A stretch of DNA of 64,000 nucleotides from JAPOXR01 sp965221935 (GTDB taxonomy: Bacteria; Pseudomonadota; Alphaproteobacteria; Rhodobacterales; Rhodobacteraceae). Under the pieces are notes generated by a model. That model was not told the DNA's origin and made no database searches. It saw only the letters and a list, made by a program, of their open reading frames with translations. The stretch's first letter is position 1, and the number at the start of each line of letters is the position of its first letter. The DNA lies in assembly GCA_965221935.1 (NCBI GenBank), contig CBDCSZ010000008.1, forward strand, positions 1-64,000, written 5' to 3'. A program made the translations under genes and the position numbers. This document shows positions 28,284 to 37,478 of this stretch, piece by piece.

Positions 28284-29570
28284 ATGTCCCCGCTGGCCGG
28301 ATACATCGCCGACATGCGCGAACTCTGCGCGTCCGCCCCGGACCGCAGGACCGGCGCCAACGCCCGCCTGGAGATGGCCGACATCGGCATGGCGGCCTTC
28401 GCCGTCTTCTTCCTGCAGTGCCCGTCCTTCCTGGCGGCGCAGGCGCAGCTTCAGTCCCGCCAGGGCCGGTCCAACGCCCGGACCCTGTTCGGCATTGACC
28501 GGCTGCCGACCGACAGCCACATCCGCAGCGTGCTCGACGGCGTGCCGCCGGAGCGCTTCGATTCCATCTTCACCCGGACCGTCGACCAGCTGGACCGCCA
28601 GGGCGCCCTTGACCAGCTGCGCCGGCTTGACGGGCGGCTGCTGATCGCCCTTGACGGCACCGAGTATTTCACCTCCTGCAGCATCGGCTGCCGGAACTGC
28701 TCGCAGCGGAAACTGGCGGACGGGCGGACACAGAACTTCCACGCCGTGCTCGGCGCCAGCATCGTCGCCCCGGGAACCTCGCGCCTCCTGCCGCTGCCGC
28801 CGGAGTTCATCCGCCCGCAGGACGGGGCTGAGAAACAGGACTGCGAGATCAACGCCGCCAAGCGCTGGCTGCGGCGGACCGGATCCGGCCTGGCCCGGCT
28901 CAGACCGGTTTATCTCGGCGACGACCTCTACTGCCGCCAGCCGCTCTGCGAGGCCGTGCTGGCCGCCGGCGGAAGCTTCATCCTGACCTGCAAGCCGAGC
29001 TCGCACACAACGCTTTACGAGTATATTCAAGGGGTTGAGACCGGCTGTCTGACCCGGACCGAGGGCCGGAAAAAGAAAAAGCGCCAGCTGCGCTACCGCT
29101 GGATGAGCGGTCTGCCGATCCGTGACGGAAAGGACGCGCTGGAAGTCAACTGGTTCGAAGTCACCATCACATCGCCGTCCGGAAAGCGGCTCTACCGCAA
29201 CAGCTTCGCCACCGACCTCCCGGTCGGCCCGGACAGCGTCGCCGAACTGGCCGACTGCGCCCGGGCCCGGTGGAAAGTGGAGAACAACACCTTCAAGGCT
29301 CTCAAGGACGGCTACCATCTCGAGCACAACTTCGGGCACGGCAAGGAAACCCTGGCCAGCCTGCTGGCGACCTTCAACCTGATCGCGTTCCTGATGCAGA
29401 GCGCCTGCGACCTGGTCTGCGAAAGCTGGCAGGAGGCCCGGGCAAAGCTCGCCGCCCGCTACCGGCTTCTTGACAACCTGAAGTTCCTGACCGTCTACGT
29501 CGTGCACGACGACTGGGACGCCGTGATGCGGACAATCATCACCGGCGAGCTGCCGGAAAAGCCTCCGTAA
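28284..29570 (+). CDS. DDE transposase (IS4-superfamily/ISNCY-like)
   Basis: A 428-residue transposase, apparently intact. Candidate catalytic residues are Asp in LIALDGTEYF (about residue 126), Asp in VYLGDDLYCR (about 213) and Glu in RWKVENNTF (about 334), followed by the EHNFGHGKETLASLLATFNL helix typical of this group. The N-terminus (ARLEMADIGMAAFAVFFLQ, then RTLFGIDRLPTDSHIRSVLD) is shared with a group of ISNCY-type elements I have seen annotated, but I cannot fix the family by eye. It is one of two elements interrupting the dipeptidase gene. Confidence 0.85.
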   Translation: MSPLAGYIADMRELCASAPDRRTGANARLEMADIGMAAFAVFFLQCPSFLAAQAQLQSRQGRSNARTLFGIDRLPTDSHIRSVLDGVPPERFDSIFTRTVDQLDRQGALDQLRRLDGRLLIALDGTEYFTSCSIGCRNCSQRKLADGRTQNFHAVLGASIVAPGTSRLLPLPPEFIRPQDGAEKQDCEINAAKRWLRRTGSGLARLRPVYLGDDLYCRQPLCEAVLAAGGSFILTCKPSSHTTLYEYIQGVETGCLTRTEGRKKKKRQLRYRWMSGLPIRDGKDALEVNWFEVTITSPSGKRLYRNSFATDLPVGPDSVAELADCARARWKVENNTFKALKDGYHLEHNFGHGKETLASLLATFNLIAFLMQSACDLVCESWQEARAKLAARYRLLDNLKFLTVYVVHDDWDAVMRTIITGELPEKPP

Positions 29571-29750
29571 CCGGAACCGGCAGCCCCGCCCCTTCCGCCG
29601 AAACACAGTAGAAATCCGCCCGGAAACGCAGCCGAAAATGAAGAAAAAACCGATGTGAACGCATAATTGGAATTACTGGTTGTAGGCCAGATTCATGGAG
29701 CGAACCCCGAGACGATGATAGATTTCGACCATTTCCAGCCGCTGGTCGAG

Positions 29751-32241
29751 CAATGGCATTTCATTAGGCCGGCATGATTTTGACGCCGTTCTGTCCGCGG
29801 CGGCAGTCATCTGATTCCACGCTCTTTTTCCGTCCGCTCCTTTTTTCCGGCTTCCGGGGTTGACACGGCTACACCGCCGCTGCATGTTAGGCGCGAATCA
29901 GACTGTCCCGCCGGGAGCGCAGCCATGGACCCGCGAATCGAGGCCCTCAAGTCCACCACTTTTTTCGGCCGGCGTTTCACACGGCGCCAGATCGCCGACA
30001 TCGCAGAGACCGTCGCGATGCTCCCGAACGACAGCCGCAACGAGCTGTCGAAGACCATCTGCGAGCACCTGGGCTGGACAACGCCGAAAGGTGAATACCG
30101 CGTCTCTGCGTGCCTGCGTGTTCTCGAGCGCCTTGAGGAGTGCGGGATCCTGACCCTGCCGGAGAAGCGCGGCACGGCCGCGAAACAGCCGCCCGGGCCG
30201 ATTGTCCATGTGCGGGCGTCCGACCCGCAGCCGGAGATCGCCTGCGGTCTCGCGGCCCTGGAGCCCCTGGCCCTGGAGGAGGCGGCGTCGCCGGAGGACG
30301 CCGCCCTGTGGAAAGCGCTCGTGGACCGCTGTCATTATCTCGGCTGTCCGCGGCCCTTCGGCCCGCACATCCGCTGGTTCGTCCGCGACCGGAGCGGGCG
30401 GCCGCTGGCCGTTCTGCTGTTCGAGGCGGCGGCGCGGGAGCTGCCGGCGAGGGACGAATGGATCGGCTGGAGCGCGGCTGACCGCGGCCGCCGCCTGCAC
30501 CTTGCGGTGTCGAACAGCCGCTTTCTCGTGCTGCCGTGGGTCCGCGTCGACAATCTGGCGTCGAAGGCGCTGGCGCTGGCCCTGCGCGGGCTTGCGGAAC
30601 GCTGGGAGGCGAACCACGGCTGCCGCCCGGTCCTCTGCGAGACCTTCATCGACCCGACCCGCTTCGACGGCGCCTGCCACAAGGCCGCCAACTGGGAGAC
30701 GATCGGCATGACGGCCGGAAAGCGCAGCGGGCGCGGCGCCAAGCCGGCCAAGGAGATTCTGGTCCGGCCGCTGGACCCGGAGTTCCGCGCGGTCCTGAAG
30801 GGGGAGACGACACCCGGGCCGCGGCCGAAACGCCGCTCTCCCGCCGCCTTTGACCACGGCTTCGCCGCGATGTGGTCCCGGATCGCCGACGCGGCCGCCG
30901 ACATCGCCGCGCGCCGCGACGAGACATGGATAAAGCGGCGGCGGACGCTTAACACCCTGATTATTATGCTTTTCGTGTTCCGCCTGGCACTGTCGCGCGG
31001 TCGGAAAGGCTACACAACCGTGACCGCCGAGCTGTGGGACCAGTGCCGCCGCCTCGGCGTCGCGCTGCCGCAGCCGGAGCCGGTGGCCATCTCCTCGATC
31101 GCCAAGGCCCGGGCCCGCGTGCACGAGGACGTGTTCCGCGAGCTGCACCGCGGGATCCTCGCCCACGACACCCACGGCCCGGACTGGAACGGGCGCCGGA
31201 CCTTCGCCGTCGACGGCTCCAAGATCAACCTGCCGCGGCCGCTCGCCGAGGCCGGATACCCGCTCCCGAGCGGCGGCGCCCACTATCCGCAGGGGCTGCT
31301 GTCCTGTCTTTACCGCCTCGACAGCCGCATGCCGGTCGACTTCACCCTCACGTCCGGCGCCGACGAGCGCGCCGCCGCGCGCGCCCATCTCGGCGCCCTC
31401 TCGCCCGGCGACGTCGTCGTCTTCGACCGCGGATACTTCTCCTTCGTCCTGCTCCGCGACATGACGGCGCGGGGACTGCACCCGGTGTTCCGCATCCAGC
31501 GCAACTCCGCAGCCGGGTTCGACAGGTTCCGCGACGGGGACCGCGACGACGCCCTCGTCAGGATCACCCCGGGCAAAAACGCCCTGCGCAGGCTGAAGGC
31601 CGCGGGCATCCCGGAGCCGTCCTCCCCGATTGTCCTGCGCCTGGTCCGATACGACATCGGAGAAAGCCGCTATGTGCTCGCCACGACCCTCGCCGATACG
31701 GAGCGATACAGCCGGAAAGACCTCTCGGAACTCTATCACGGGCGCTGGTCGATCGAGGAGCTGTTCAAGATATCCAAGACAACCCCCGCGGTGGAGGAGT
31801 TCCACGGCAGAAGCGAGCGCGGCGTCCGCCAGGAGCTCTACGCCCACTTCAACCTGATCGCCATGGCGCGCCTGTTCACGAACCGCGGAGACGCCGCGCT
31901 GGACGAAGCGCACGAAGGCGATCTGCCGAAGATGCGGACGAACTTCACAAACGCGCTGGCCATGCTGGCCGGCAGTCTCGAGGAGCTGATCCTGACGCAG
32001 ACGTCGGCGCTGGCCGACGCCGTGAGCCGCGTGGCGAACTCGGTCCTCGCGGCCCGGGCGCGGCTGCGGCCGGGACAGTCATTCCCGCGCCGGTCCCAAA
32101 AACCCGTCGGAAAGTGGCAGCGGAGACGACACCAGACCGCGTGACCTGAAACCGAACCTTGCCGGAAAAGGGGCGAAGCCGCTCCGGAAATGGCGCGCCC
32201 CCTTAAGGAAATGACGCCGAATCGTTAAGGAAATGCCATTG
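29751..32241 (+). mobile_element. IS4-type element with DUF4338 transposase, copy 2 (complete)
   Basis: A complete element of 2491 bases with a perfect 10-bp target duplication GCTGGTCGAG (29741-29750 and 32242-32251). The inverted ends begin CAATGGCATTTC on both sides. The transposase-distal end carries two direct copies of TTAAGGAAATG (about 32201-32237), probable transposase binding sites. It carries a single 739-residue gene. It is inserted in the M19 dipeptidase, and removal restores the reading frame across ALDQ-RLEM. Confidence 0.95.
29925..32144 (+). CDS. IS4-family transposase with N-terminal DUF4338 (DruA-like) domain
   Basis: A 739-residue protein, apparently intact. Residues 1-90 are a helical module (MDPRIEALKSTTFFGRR, ADIAETVAMLPNDSRNE). 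Residues about 115-265 match the DUF4338 fold found in Druantia protein DruA (ALVDRCHYLGCPRPFG, then LPWVRVDNLASKALALALRGL, CETFIDPTRFDGACHKAANW). Residues about 340-700 are an IS4 DDE domain with Asp in FAVDGSKINLP (about 430), Asp in VVFDRGYFSFVL (about 501) and the IS4 signature Y-x2-R-x3-E-x6-K in YHGRWSIEELFKISK (Glu about 609). The length is nearly twice that of normal IS4 transposases because of the N-terminal part. The only intact copy of three in the window, and a likely source of transposase for the others. Confidence 0.88.
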   Translation: MDPRIEALKSTTFFGRRFTRRQIADIAETVAMLPNDSRNELSKTICEHLGWTTPKGEYRVSACLRVLERLEECGILTLPEKRGTAAKQPPGPIVHVRASDPQPEIACGLAALEPLALEEAASPEDAALWKALVDRCHYLGCPRPFGPHIRWFVRDRSGRPLAVLLFEAAARELPARDEWIGWSAADRGRRLHLAVSNSRFLVLPWVRVDNLASKALALALRGLAERWEANHGCRPVLCETFIDPTRFDGACHKAANWETIGMTAGKRSGRGAKPAKEILVRPLDPEFRAVLKGETTPGPRPKRRSPAAFDHGFAAMWSRIADAAADIAARRDETWIKRRRTLNTLIIMLFVFRLALSRGRKGYTTVTAELWDQCRRLGVALPQPEPVAISSIAKARARVHEDVFRELHRGILAHDTHGPDWNGRRTFAVDGSKINLPRPLAEAGYPLPSGGAHYPQGLLSCLYRLDSRMPVDFTLTSGADERAAARAHLGALSPGDVVVFDRGYFSFVLLRDMTARGLHPVFRIQRNSAAGFDRFRDGDRDDALVRITPGKNALRRLKAAGIPEPSSPIVLRLVRYDIGESRYVLATTLADTERYSRKDLSELYHGRWSIEELFKISKTTPAVEEFHGRSERGVRQELYAHFNLIAMARLFTNRGDAALDEAHEGDLPKMRTNFTNALAMLAGSLEELILTQTSALADAVSRVANSVLAARARLRPGQSFPRRSQKPVGKWQRRRHQTA

Positions 32242-32661
32242 GCTGGTCGAGGGCCGCGCTGCTCTGAAACGCCAGCACGATGGCGAAGCGGCCAGCTTTT
32301 TTTGCCGCCAGAATGTCGTCCGCTGTGCGGCCCAGCGCCAGGTCTTCTCTGTCGCGGATTTGGCGGCACAGGGATCCGATCAGATCAAGGGTGGAAGCGC
32401 GGCTGTCATAGTGCAGGGCGACGGTTGCCAGCGCGCAGGTGGCGCCCCCTTCGGTCCATAGATCCGCATTGGCGCCGTCACGGAGGATGGGCGCGCAAGC
32501 GTCGATGACGACGGCGGATTGATGAAGGGCAGCCGCGTTCATTGCGCGCCAGTCGATTCGACCAGATGACAGGCAACCTTGCGGGTGCTCCCGACAGGAC
32601 TCAAGGCCGGCAAGACCCGCCGGCAGCGGTCCACCGCCATCGGACACCTGGGATGGAACGC

Positions 32662-33519
32662 TCATCCGGGCGGCGGGTTGGACGGCGACGGCACATCGCC
32701 GCGGAGCACTGCGCGATCCTGCCGGGCTGCTGGCTCTTGCGAAGGCACTGCTGCGAGCAGGGCCCGGGTATAGGGGTGTTGCGGTGACCCAAACAGTTCA
32801 CGCGTCTTTCCAATTTCAACCAGTTTGCCCAAATACATGACTGCGACACGGTGACTGATGTGCTCAACGACGGCCAGGTCGTGGGATATCAGGAGATAGG
32901 CCAGACCAAGATCATCCTGGAGATCAATCATCAAATTGAGCACCTGCGCCTGAACGGAAACGTCCAATGCCGATACCGGCTCGTCGGCGACAATGAGATC
33001 CGGCTCCAGGGCGAGCGCCCTAGCGATGCCGAGACGCTGGCGCTGACCGCCGGAGAACTCGTGGGGGAAGTTCGCCATGCGTTCGGGGCGCAATCCGACT
33101 CGCTCCATAAGCTCGGCTGTCCGCCGCCGCTTCTCGGCTCCGCGGGCAAGGCTATAATTCTCAAAGGGTTCGCCAATAACAGAGCCCGCGGTCATGCGGG
33201 GATTGAGTGACGAGTACGGATCCTGGAACACGAACTGGAGTCGGCGCCGCAGCGGGTGCAGTTCGCGCGGAGACAGGCGTGAGATGTCGCGGCGATCGAT
33301 CCGGATGGTTCCAGCAGTCGGCGTTTCCAGCCGCAGGATCAGGCGGCCCACCGTGGTCTTGCCGCAGCCGCTTTCGCCGACCAGGCCCAGAGTCTCGCCC
33401 CGGTCAATGGTGAAACTCACGCCATCCACTGCCTTGACGGGATTCTGTGGGCGCCCCAGCCAGGGCTGGCCGGATGTGAAATGTTTCTTGAGCTCGTCCA
33501 CCGAGAGCAATTCGTTCAT
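32662..33519 (-). CDS. Oligopeptide ABC transporter ATP-binding protein (OppF/DppF), cut by in-frame TGA
   Basis: The ATPase domain is complete: Walker A GESGCGKTTVG, Q-loop FVFQDPYSSLNPRM, signature FSGGQRQRLGIARAL, Walker B LIVADEPVSALD, H-loop LISHDLAVV. It begins MNELLSVDELKKHF with ATGA overlap to oppD. Translation stops at TGA 32662-32664, where relatives have a cysteine (NPPPG-C). Beyond it the same frame continues AFHPRCPMAVDRCRR to the end at 32539, including the CxxxxxC cluster of this family, and ends in ATGA overlap with the dipeptidase start. The lost C-terminal domain binds an Fe-S cluster or stabilises the dimer in homologues. Probably a nonsense mutation in a dead operon. Confidence 0.85.
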   Translation of the reverse strand: MNELLSVDELKKHFTSGQPWLGRPQNPVKAVDGVSFTIDRGETLGLVGESGCGKTTVGRLILRLETPTAGTIRIDRRDISRLSPRELHPLRRRLQFVFQDPYSSLNPRMTAGSVIGEPFENYSLARGAEKRRRTAELMERVGLRPERMANFPHEFSGGQRQRLGIARALALEPDLIVADEPVSALDVSVQAQVLNLMIDLQDDLGLAYLLISHDLAVVEHISHRVAVMYLGKLVEIGKTRELFGSPQHPYTRALLAAVPSQEPAARQDRAVLRGDVPSPSNPPPG

Positions 33520-34406
33520 GATGCCAGCACCCGGTCCACTTCCCAACAAGCGACAGAATGCCCCTTCCTTCGATCCTGCATAACAGGTGTCGCGGAGCGC
33601 GAACGCTCGGTGGCGAAAGCACATCGCGGCGCAAAGGCGCATCCAACGATTTCCTCGGCCAGCGAGGGCACGATCCCGGGAACTTCCTTGAGGCGGGAGC
33701 GCTGCCGGCTCGTCCGCTTCGAACTTCCAAGGCGGGGGATCGAGTCCATGAGGCCGCGGGTATAGGGATGCATTGGCCGGGCGAAGATTTCCTTCACCGG
33801 GGCCTCTTCGACCTTTCGGCCCGCATACATGACCATCACGCGGTCGGCCATATCCGCCACCACTCCGAAATTATGTGTGATCAAGATGATGGCAGTTCCC
33901 AAATCCTTCTTCAGGCTGCTCATAAGCTCAAGGATCTGGGCCTGAACCGTGACATCGAGCGCGGTCGTCGGCTCGTCGGCGATCAGGACCTTGGGATTGC
34001 AGCACAATGCCATCGCGATCATGACCCGCTGGCGCATGCCGCCGGAGAACTGGTGTGGATATTCGCCGGCGCGGCGGTGCGGATCGGGGATGCGCACAAC
34101 TTCCAGCATCTCCAAAGCCCTTGCTGCCGCCCGTCTCCGCCGAAGTCCTTGGTGGATGCGGACGGTCTCTGCGATCTGGTCGCCCACGGTCATCACCGGA
34201 TTTAACGAGGTCATGGGCTCCTGGAAAACCATGGCAACGGCTTCCCCGCGAATGCGCCGCATGTCCCTTTCGGGCAGCGATACGAGATTGCGATCTTCCA
34301 GCATGATCGATCCGCGGACAATCTGGCCCTGACGGGGTGGAATCAGGCCCATGATGGAGAGGCCGGTCACGCTTTTGCCGCAGCCGGATTCGCCGACGAT
34401 GCCTAA

Positions 34407-35365
34407 GAGTTTGACCTAAAAGTTGAGTGGCCTCCCCAGATGTGGCACATACCATCTGAATACCACACCAGAAATGGAGGACCACATGGCTTGGAACAAG
34501 ACCACTCAGGAGCAGTATAAACGACCGACGGACGGATATGAAACCGATTTGACGGACGCCGAATGGTCCGTGATCGAGCCGCTCATCCCGCCTCCTTCGA
34601 AAATGGGGCGTCCCCGCACCCTCAACATGCGGAAGGTTGTCAACGCCATCCAGTTCATGCTCGGAACGGGATGCCAGTGGCGGGCGATTCCCAAGTGTTT
34701 TCCGCCGTTTACCTCGATCCAGAACTATTTCTACTCGTGGATCCGCGGGGGCGTTCTGGATGAGATGCTCGGCGCCCTCCGGTCCCTCGCGCGCGGTCTC
34801 GCGGGCCGTTCGGAGGAGCCGACGGCGGCTGTGACCGACAGCCGGCCGGTGAAGACGACGGAGAGCGGCGGGCCGTCGGGGTATGACGCCGGAAAGAAGA
34901 TCAAGGGCAGGAAGCGCCACATCACGGTGGACACGGAGGGAACCCCGATCACGACCGCGGTTCACGAGGCCTCGGTGCAGGACCGGGACGGCGCTGTGGA
35001 GGTGATCCTGGCGATGCTGGAGAAGGCGCCGCAGGTGGCGAAACTGTGGGCGGACGGCGGTTACGCCGGACCGAAGCTGGAGCAGGAACTGGCCAGACAC
35101 GGCCTCGGTCCGGCGCTGGCAATCGTGCAAGAGCCCAAGGAAATCAAGGGTTTCACCGTCCTCTGCCGCCGCTGGGTGGTGGAGCGGACCTTCGCCTGGA
35201 TGTCGCGGTGCAGGCGTCTGGCGAAGGATCACGAGCGGAGCCTGGAGAGCTCCGCGGCCTGGGCGCAGCTCGCAGCCTGCCGGTTTCTGATGAGGCGGGT
35301 GGCGCGGGAGATAAGTGCTTGAAATCAAAATATATATTAAAAACAAAGACTTAAGATTCAAACTC
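34407..35365 (+). mobile_element. IS5-family insertion sequence, 0.96 kb, TAA target duplication
   Basis: A 959-base element with inverted ends GAGTTTGA...TCAAACTC, flanked by TAA at 34404-34406 and 35366-35368. The TNA-type 3-bp duplication fits the IS1031/ISL2 side of the IS5 family. The insertion point is within oppD, at codons for GETL-GIV. The transposase looks intact. Confidence 0.92.
34486..35322 (+). CDS. IS5-family transposase
   Basis: A 278-residue DDE transposase starting MAWNKTTQEQYKRP, chosen because the IS5 N-terminal domain (LTDAEWSVIEPLIPPP, then RTLNMRKVVNAIQFMLGTGCQWR) follows directly. A longer in-frame start would reach almost to the terminal repeat. Catalytic residues are Asp in AVTDSRPVKTT, Asp in LWADGGYAG and Glu in RRWVVERTFAW, followed by RCRRLAKDHER. 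It is a single uninterrupted frame, unlike the two-frame IS427-type members. Confidence 0.93.
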   Translation: MAWNKTTQEQYKRPTDGYETDLTDAEWSVIEPLIPPPSKMGRPRTLNMRKVVNAIQFMLGTGCQWRAIPKCFPPFTSIQNYFYSWIRGGVLDEMLGALRSLARGLAGRSEEPTAAVTDSRPVKTTESGGPSGYDAGKKIKGRKRHITVDTEGTPITTAVHEASVQDRDGAVEVILAMLEKAPQVAKLWADGGYAGPKLEQELARHGLGPALAIVQEPKEIKGFTVLCRRWVVERTFAWMSRCRRLAKDHERSLESSAAWAQLAACRFLMRRVAREISA

Positions 35366-35476
35366 TAAGGTCTCTCCTGGTCCGAGATCGAAAGTGACAT
35401 CCTCCACGGCCCGAACGACACCATCGGCTGTATGGAATCGGGTCGTCAGACCCTGGACCGACAGAACCGGCGTCAT

Positions 35477-36349
35477 TCAAATGCTCCGGGCAATCCGCGG
35501 GTCGATCATGTCTCTGAGACCGTCGCCGACAAGATTGATGGAGAGGATCAGCAATGCCAGGCAGGTGCCGGGAAAGAAGATGATCCAGGGCGCGAGCTGG
35601 AAGTAGCTGCGGCCCTCGGCGATGGTGCCGCCCCAGCTCGGAATTTCCGGAGGGGTTCCGGCGCCCAGAAAACTCAATGCCGACTCGATGATGATGGCGG
35701 CGGCGCAAATGAAGGTGGCCTGAACCATCAGCGGCGCGATTGTGTTGGGAAGAATGTGGCGAAAGATGATTTTCGGAGTGCGTGATCCCACAGTCACCGC
35801 GGCGTCCACGTAGGGCTGCTCCCGGATGGTCAGCACCACGCCTCGAACCAGGCGCACGACGCGCGGAACCTCCGCAACGGTGACTGCGATGATGACGTTT
35901 TGAATGGTGGCGTGTGTCAGGGACACGAGCGCAATGGCAAGGAGAATGTGGGGAATGGCAAGCAGACCGTCCATGACCCGCATCACCACCATGTCGATAC
36001 TGCGGACGTAGCCGGACACCAGTCCAATGGTAAGGCCGATGACTGTGCTCAATGCGGCAACGCTCAAACCCACGATCAAGGACACACGGCCCCCATGGAC
36101 CGTGCGGTTCAGAACACTGCGGCCGAACTGGTCAGTGCCGAACCAGTGATCCGCGCCTGGCGACTGCAGACGGTCAATGGGATTGAACTTTATTGGATCG
36201 CCGACAATCCACGGCGCGAGCAACGATGCGACGGTCAGGAATAGCAGGATCGCCGCGCCGACAAAAATAGGAAAATGGCGGCGCAGGAGGTAGCGAAATC
36301 GGCGCCAGCGGCGTCGCTGAGACATTTCGGGCATCTCTGCAACGGCCAT
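35477..36349 (-). CDS. Oligopeptide ABC transporter permease (OppC/DppC)
   Basis: A 290-residue inner-membrane permease starting MAVAEMPEMSQRRRWRRF, with a first membrane span (FPIFVGAAILLFLTVASLLAP), then the OppC hallmark HWFGTDQFGRSVLNRTVHGGR and the EAA loop (YVDAAVTVGSRTPKIIFRHILPN). It ends GLRDMIDPRIARSI. Only three bases separate it from oppB and none from oppD. The gene itself looks intact, but the operon it serves has lost both ATPases. A longer open frame upstream is out of phase with oppB and is not coding. Confidence 0.92.
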   Translation of the reverse strand: MAVAEMPEMSQRRRWRRFRYLLRRHFPIFVGAAILLFLTVASLLAPWIVGDPIKFNPIDRLQSPGADHWFGTDQFGRSVLNRTVHGGRVSLIVGLSVAALSTVIGLTIGLVSGYVRSIDMVVMRVMDGLLAIPHILLAIALVSLTHATIQNVIIAVTVAEVPRVVRLVRGVVLTIREQPYVDAAVTVGSRTPKIIFRHILPNTIAPLMVQATFICAAAIIIESALSFLGAGTPPEIPSWGGTIAEGRSYFQLAPWIIFFPGTCLALLILSINLVGDGLRDMIDPRIARSI

Positions 36350-36351
36350 CT

Positions 36352-37296
36352 TCAGTACCGAATGCGCGGATCGAGAAGGCAGTAAGCCACGTCGATCAAT
36401 ACGTTGATCACCACATATACGCCCGAGAACAGCATGATCATCGCCTGAATGACCGGGTAGTCGCGGTTGAGAATGGCATCCACAACCATGCGGCCCAGGC
36501 CTGGAATGTTGAAAACGGTCTCCGTGACAACGACGCCGCTGATGACAAGCGCGAAGCCGATTCCGACGACGGTCACGATAGGCACAGCGGCGATGCGCAG
36601 CGCATGAACCATGAGCAGCCGGCCGGTGCCGACTCCCTTGGCCCGGGCTGTGCGAATGAAATCCTCCGAAAGGATTTCCAGAATGCTCGCCCGTGTGATG
36701 CGCGCGATCAGCGCGATGTAAACCATTCCCAGCGCCAGGCTTGGCAGGACGTGGCTGTGGAGAGCCAGCCACAGGCCCGCCTGCTCCAGACTCTTGTAGC
36801 CTTGGACCGGGAACCAGCCGAGGACGATCGAGAACACATCTATCAGCGCATAACCCACAACGAAGATCGGGACTGAGAAGCCGAATACGCCCAGAGCCAT
36901 CACACAGCGGTCGACCAGCGTTCCCGCTTTCCATGCCGCCAATATGCCAATGGGGATCGCGGTCACAATTGCGATGACCATCGTCATGACGGTCAGCAGC
37001 AGGGTGGGTTCCAGCCGTTGGCCGATAAGCTGAGCCACCGGCAGGTTGGAGTAGAGTGAAGTTCCGAGGTCGCCCCGCACCAAACTCCAGACCCAAAGGC
37101 CGAATTGCTCGTAGAGCGGCCGGTCGAGGCCCAGCCGCTTTCGGATACTCTCAATGTCTTGCAGCGTCGCCTGGTCGCCCGCCATGACCGCCGCCGGATC
37201 GCCGGGCGTCAAGTGCAGGAGCAGGAATACGATGAACGCCACCATGCCCATGACCGGAAAGGCCGCTGCAAGGCGCCTGACAACCTGAATCAGCAT
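36352..37296 (-). CDS. Oligopeptide ABC transporter permease (OppB/DppB)
   Basis: A 314-residue permease with six predicted spans. The first is LAAAFPVMGMVAFIVFLLLHLTPGDP, with the HLTPGDPA motif of the family. The EAA loop is in the SEDFIRTARAKGVGTGRLLMVHALR segment and the end is DVAYCLLDPRIRY, the DPR(I)RY terminus typical of OppB. It starts about 180 bases after the interrupted end of the oppA frame. Apparently undamaged. Confidence 0.93.
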   Translation of the reverse strand: MLIQVVRRLAAAFPVMGMVAFIVFLLLHLTPGDPAAVMAGDQATLQDIESIRKRLGLDRPLYEQFGLWVWSLVRGDLGTSLYSNLPVAQLIGQRLEPTLLLTVMTMVIAIVTAIPIGILAAWKAGTLVDRCVMALGVFGFSVPIFVVGYALIDVFSIVLGWFPVQGYKSLEQAGLWLALHSHVLPSLALGMVYIALIARITRASILEILSEDFIRTARAKGVGTGRLLMVHALRIAAVPIVTVVGIGFALVISGVVVTETVFNIPGLGRMVVDAILNRDYPVIQAMIMLFSGVYVVINVLIDVAYCLLDPRIRY

Positions 37297-37478
37297 GGGA
37301 TTGATGGCATCCGTCGACCGGGCATTCGCCGGGCGGGTCCTGTGACCCGTCCGGCGCCTTCAGATACGCGTCATTCCGGGTAGGCGCGCATCCGGCGGGC
37401 CTGCCGCAGTCAGCTGGGCTTTGCGATATTCCAGAACACGACCCCGCCGGGCACGATGAGAACACCTTCCAGCTCATT

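Larger units (their letters stand above)
28040..29678 (+). mobile_element. Insertion sequence, 1.64 kb, with 9-bp target duplication
   Basis: The ends are inverted repeats: the left end begins CAGTAATTCTAATTTTG and the right end, read inward, begins CAGTAATTCCAATTATG. The flanking duplication is GTTGTAGGC at 28031-28039 and 29679-29687. The element holds one full-length DDE transposase gene on + and about 240 bases of leader. Excision restores the M19 dipeptidase frame, which fixes the boundaries firmly. Confidence 0.9.
27398..32542 (-). pseudogene. M19 membrane dipeptidase, split by two insertion sequences
   Basis: Three exact pieces of one gene. Piece 1, 32542-32242: N-terminus MNAAALHQSAVVIDACAPIL to FQSSAALDQ. 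Piece 2, 29750-29679: RLEMVEIYHRLGVRSMNLAYN. Piece 3, 28039-27398: RAEAAADGCMEPRDGGLTNF, then LLDLSHTGRR, FTHSNAAALYEHPRNI (zinc ligand histidine region) and GLDFSF to the stop. Removing the two IS elements with one copy of each target duplication (GCTGGTCGAG, GTTGTAGGC) rejoins the frame perfectly, giving roughly 340 residues as expected for renal-dipeptidase homologues. The start overlaps the restored oppF stop (ATGA), so it was the last gene of the peptide-import operon, cleaving imported dipeptides. Confidence 0.92.
33516..35476 (-). pseudogene. Oligopeptide ABC transporter ATP-binding protein (OppD/DppD), split by IS5-family element
   Basis: The N-terminal piece (35476-35366) reads MTPVLSVQGLTTRFHTADG to LGPGETL. 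The IS lies between, and the C-terminal piece resumes GIVGESGCGKSVTGLSIMGL (Walker A). Further motifs are MVFQEPMTSLNPVM, FSGGMRQRVMIAMAL, VLIADEPTTALD and ILITHNFGVVADM, ending near 33516. Excision of the IS with one TAA target copy restores GETLGIVGES exactly. The start is directly downstream of the oppC stop (TGAATG). Without the N-terminal 37 residues the remaining frame cannot make a normal ATPase. Confidence 0.93.

Noticed and set aside
29898..31913. A 671-codon open frame antisense to the DUF4338/IS4 transposase.
   Set aside because: It is the GC-rich shadow of the real gene: arginine/alanine/glycine-rich composition, no motif, and the sense strand has the IS4 signature.
35477..37096. 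A 539-residue protein ending in OppC.
   Set aside because: The first 250 residues overlap oppB out of frame. The OppC start at 36349 follows the oppB stop directly.
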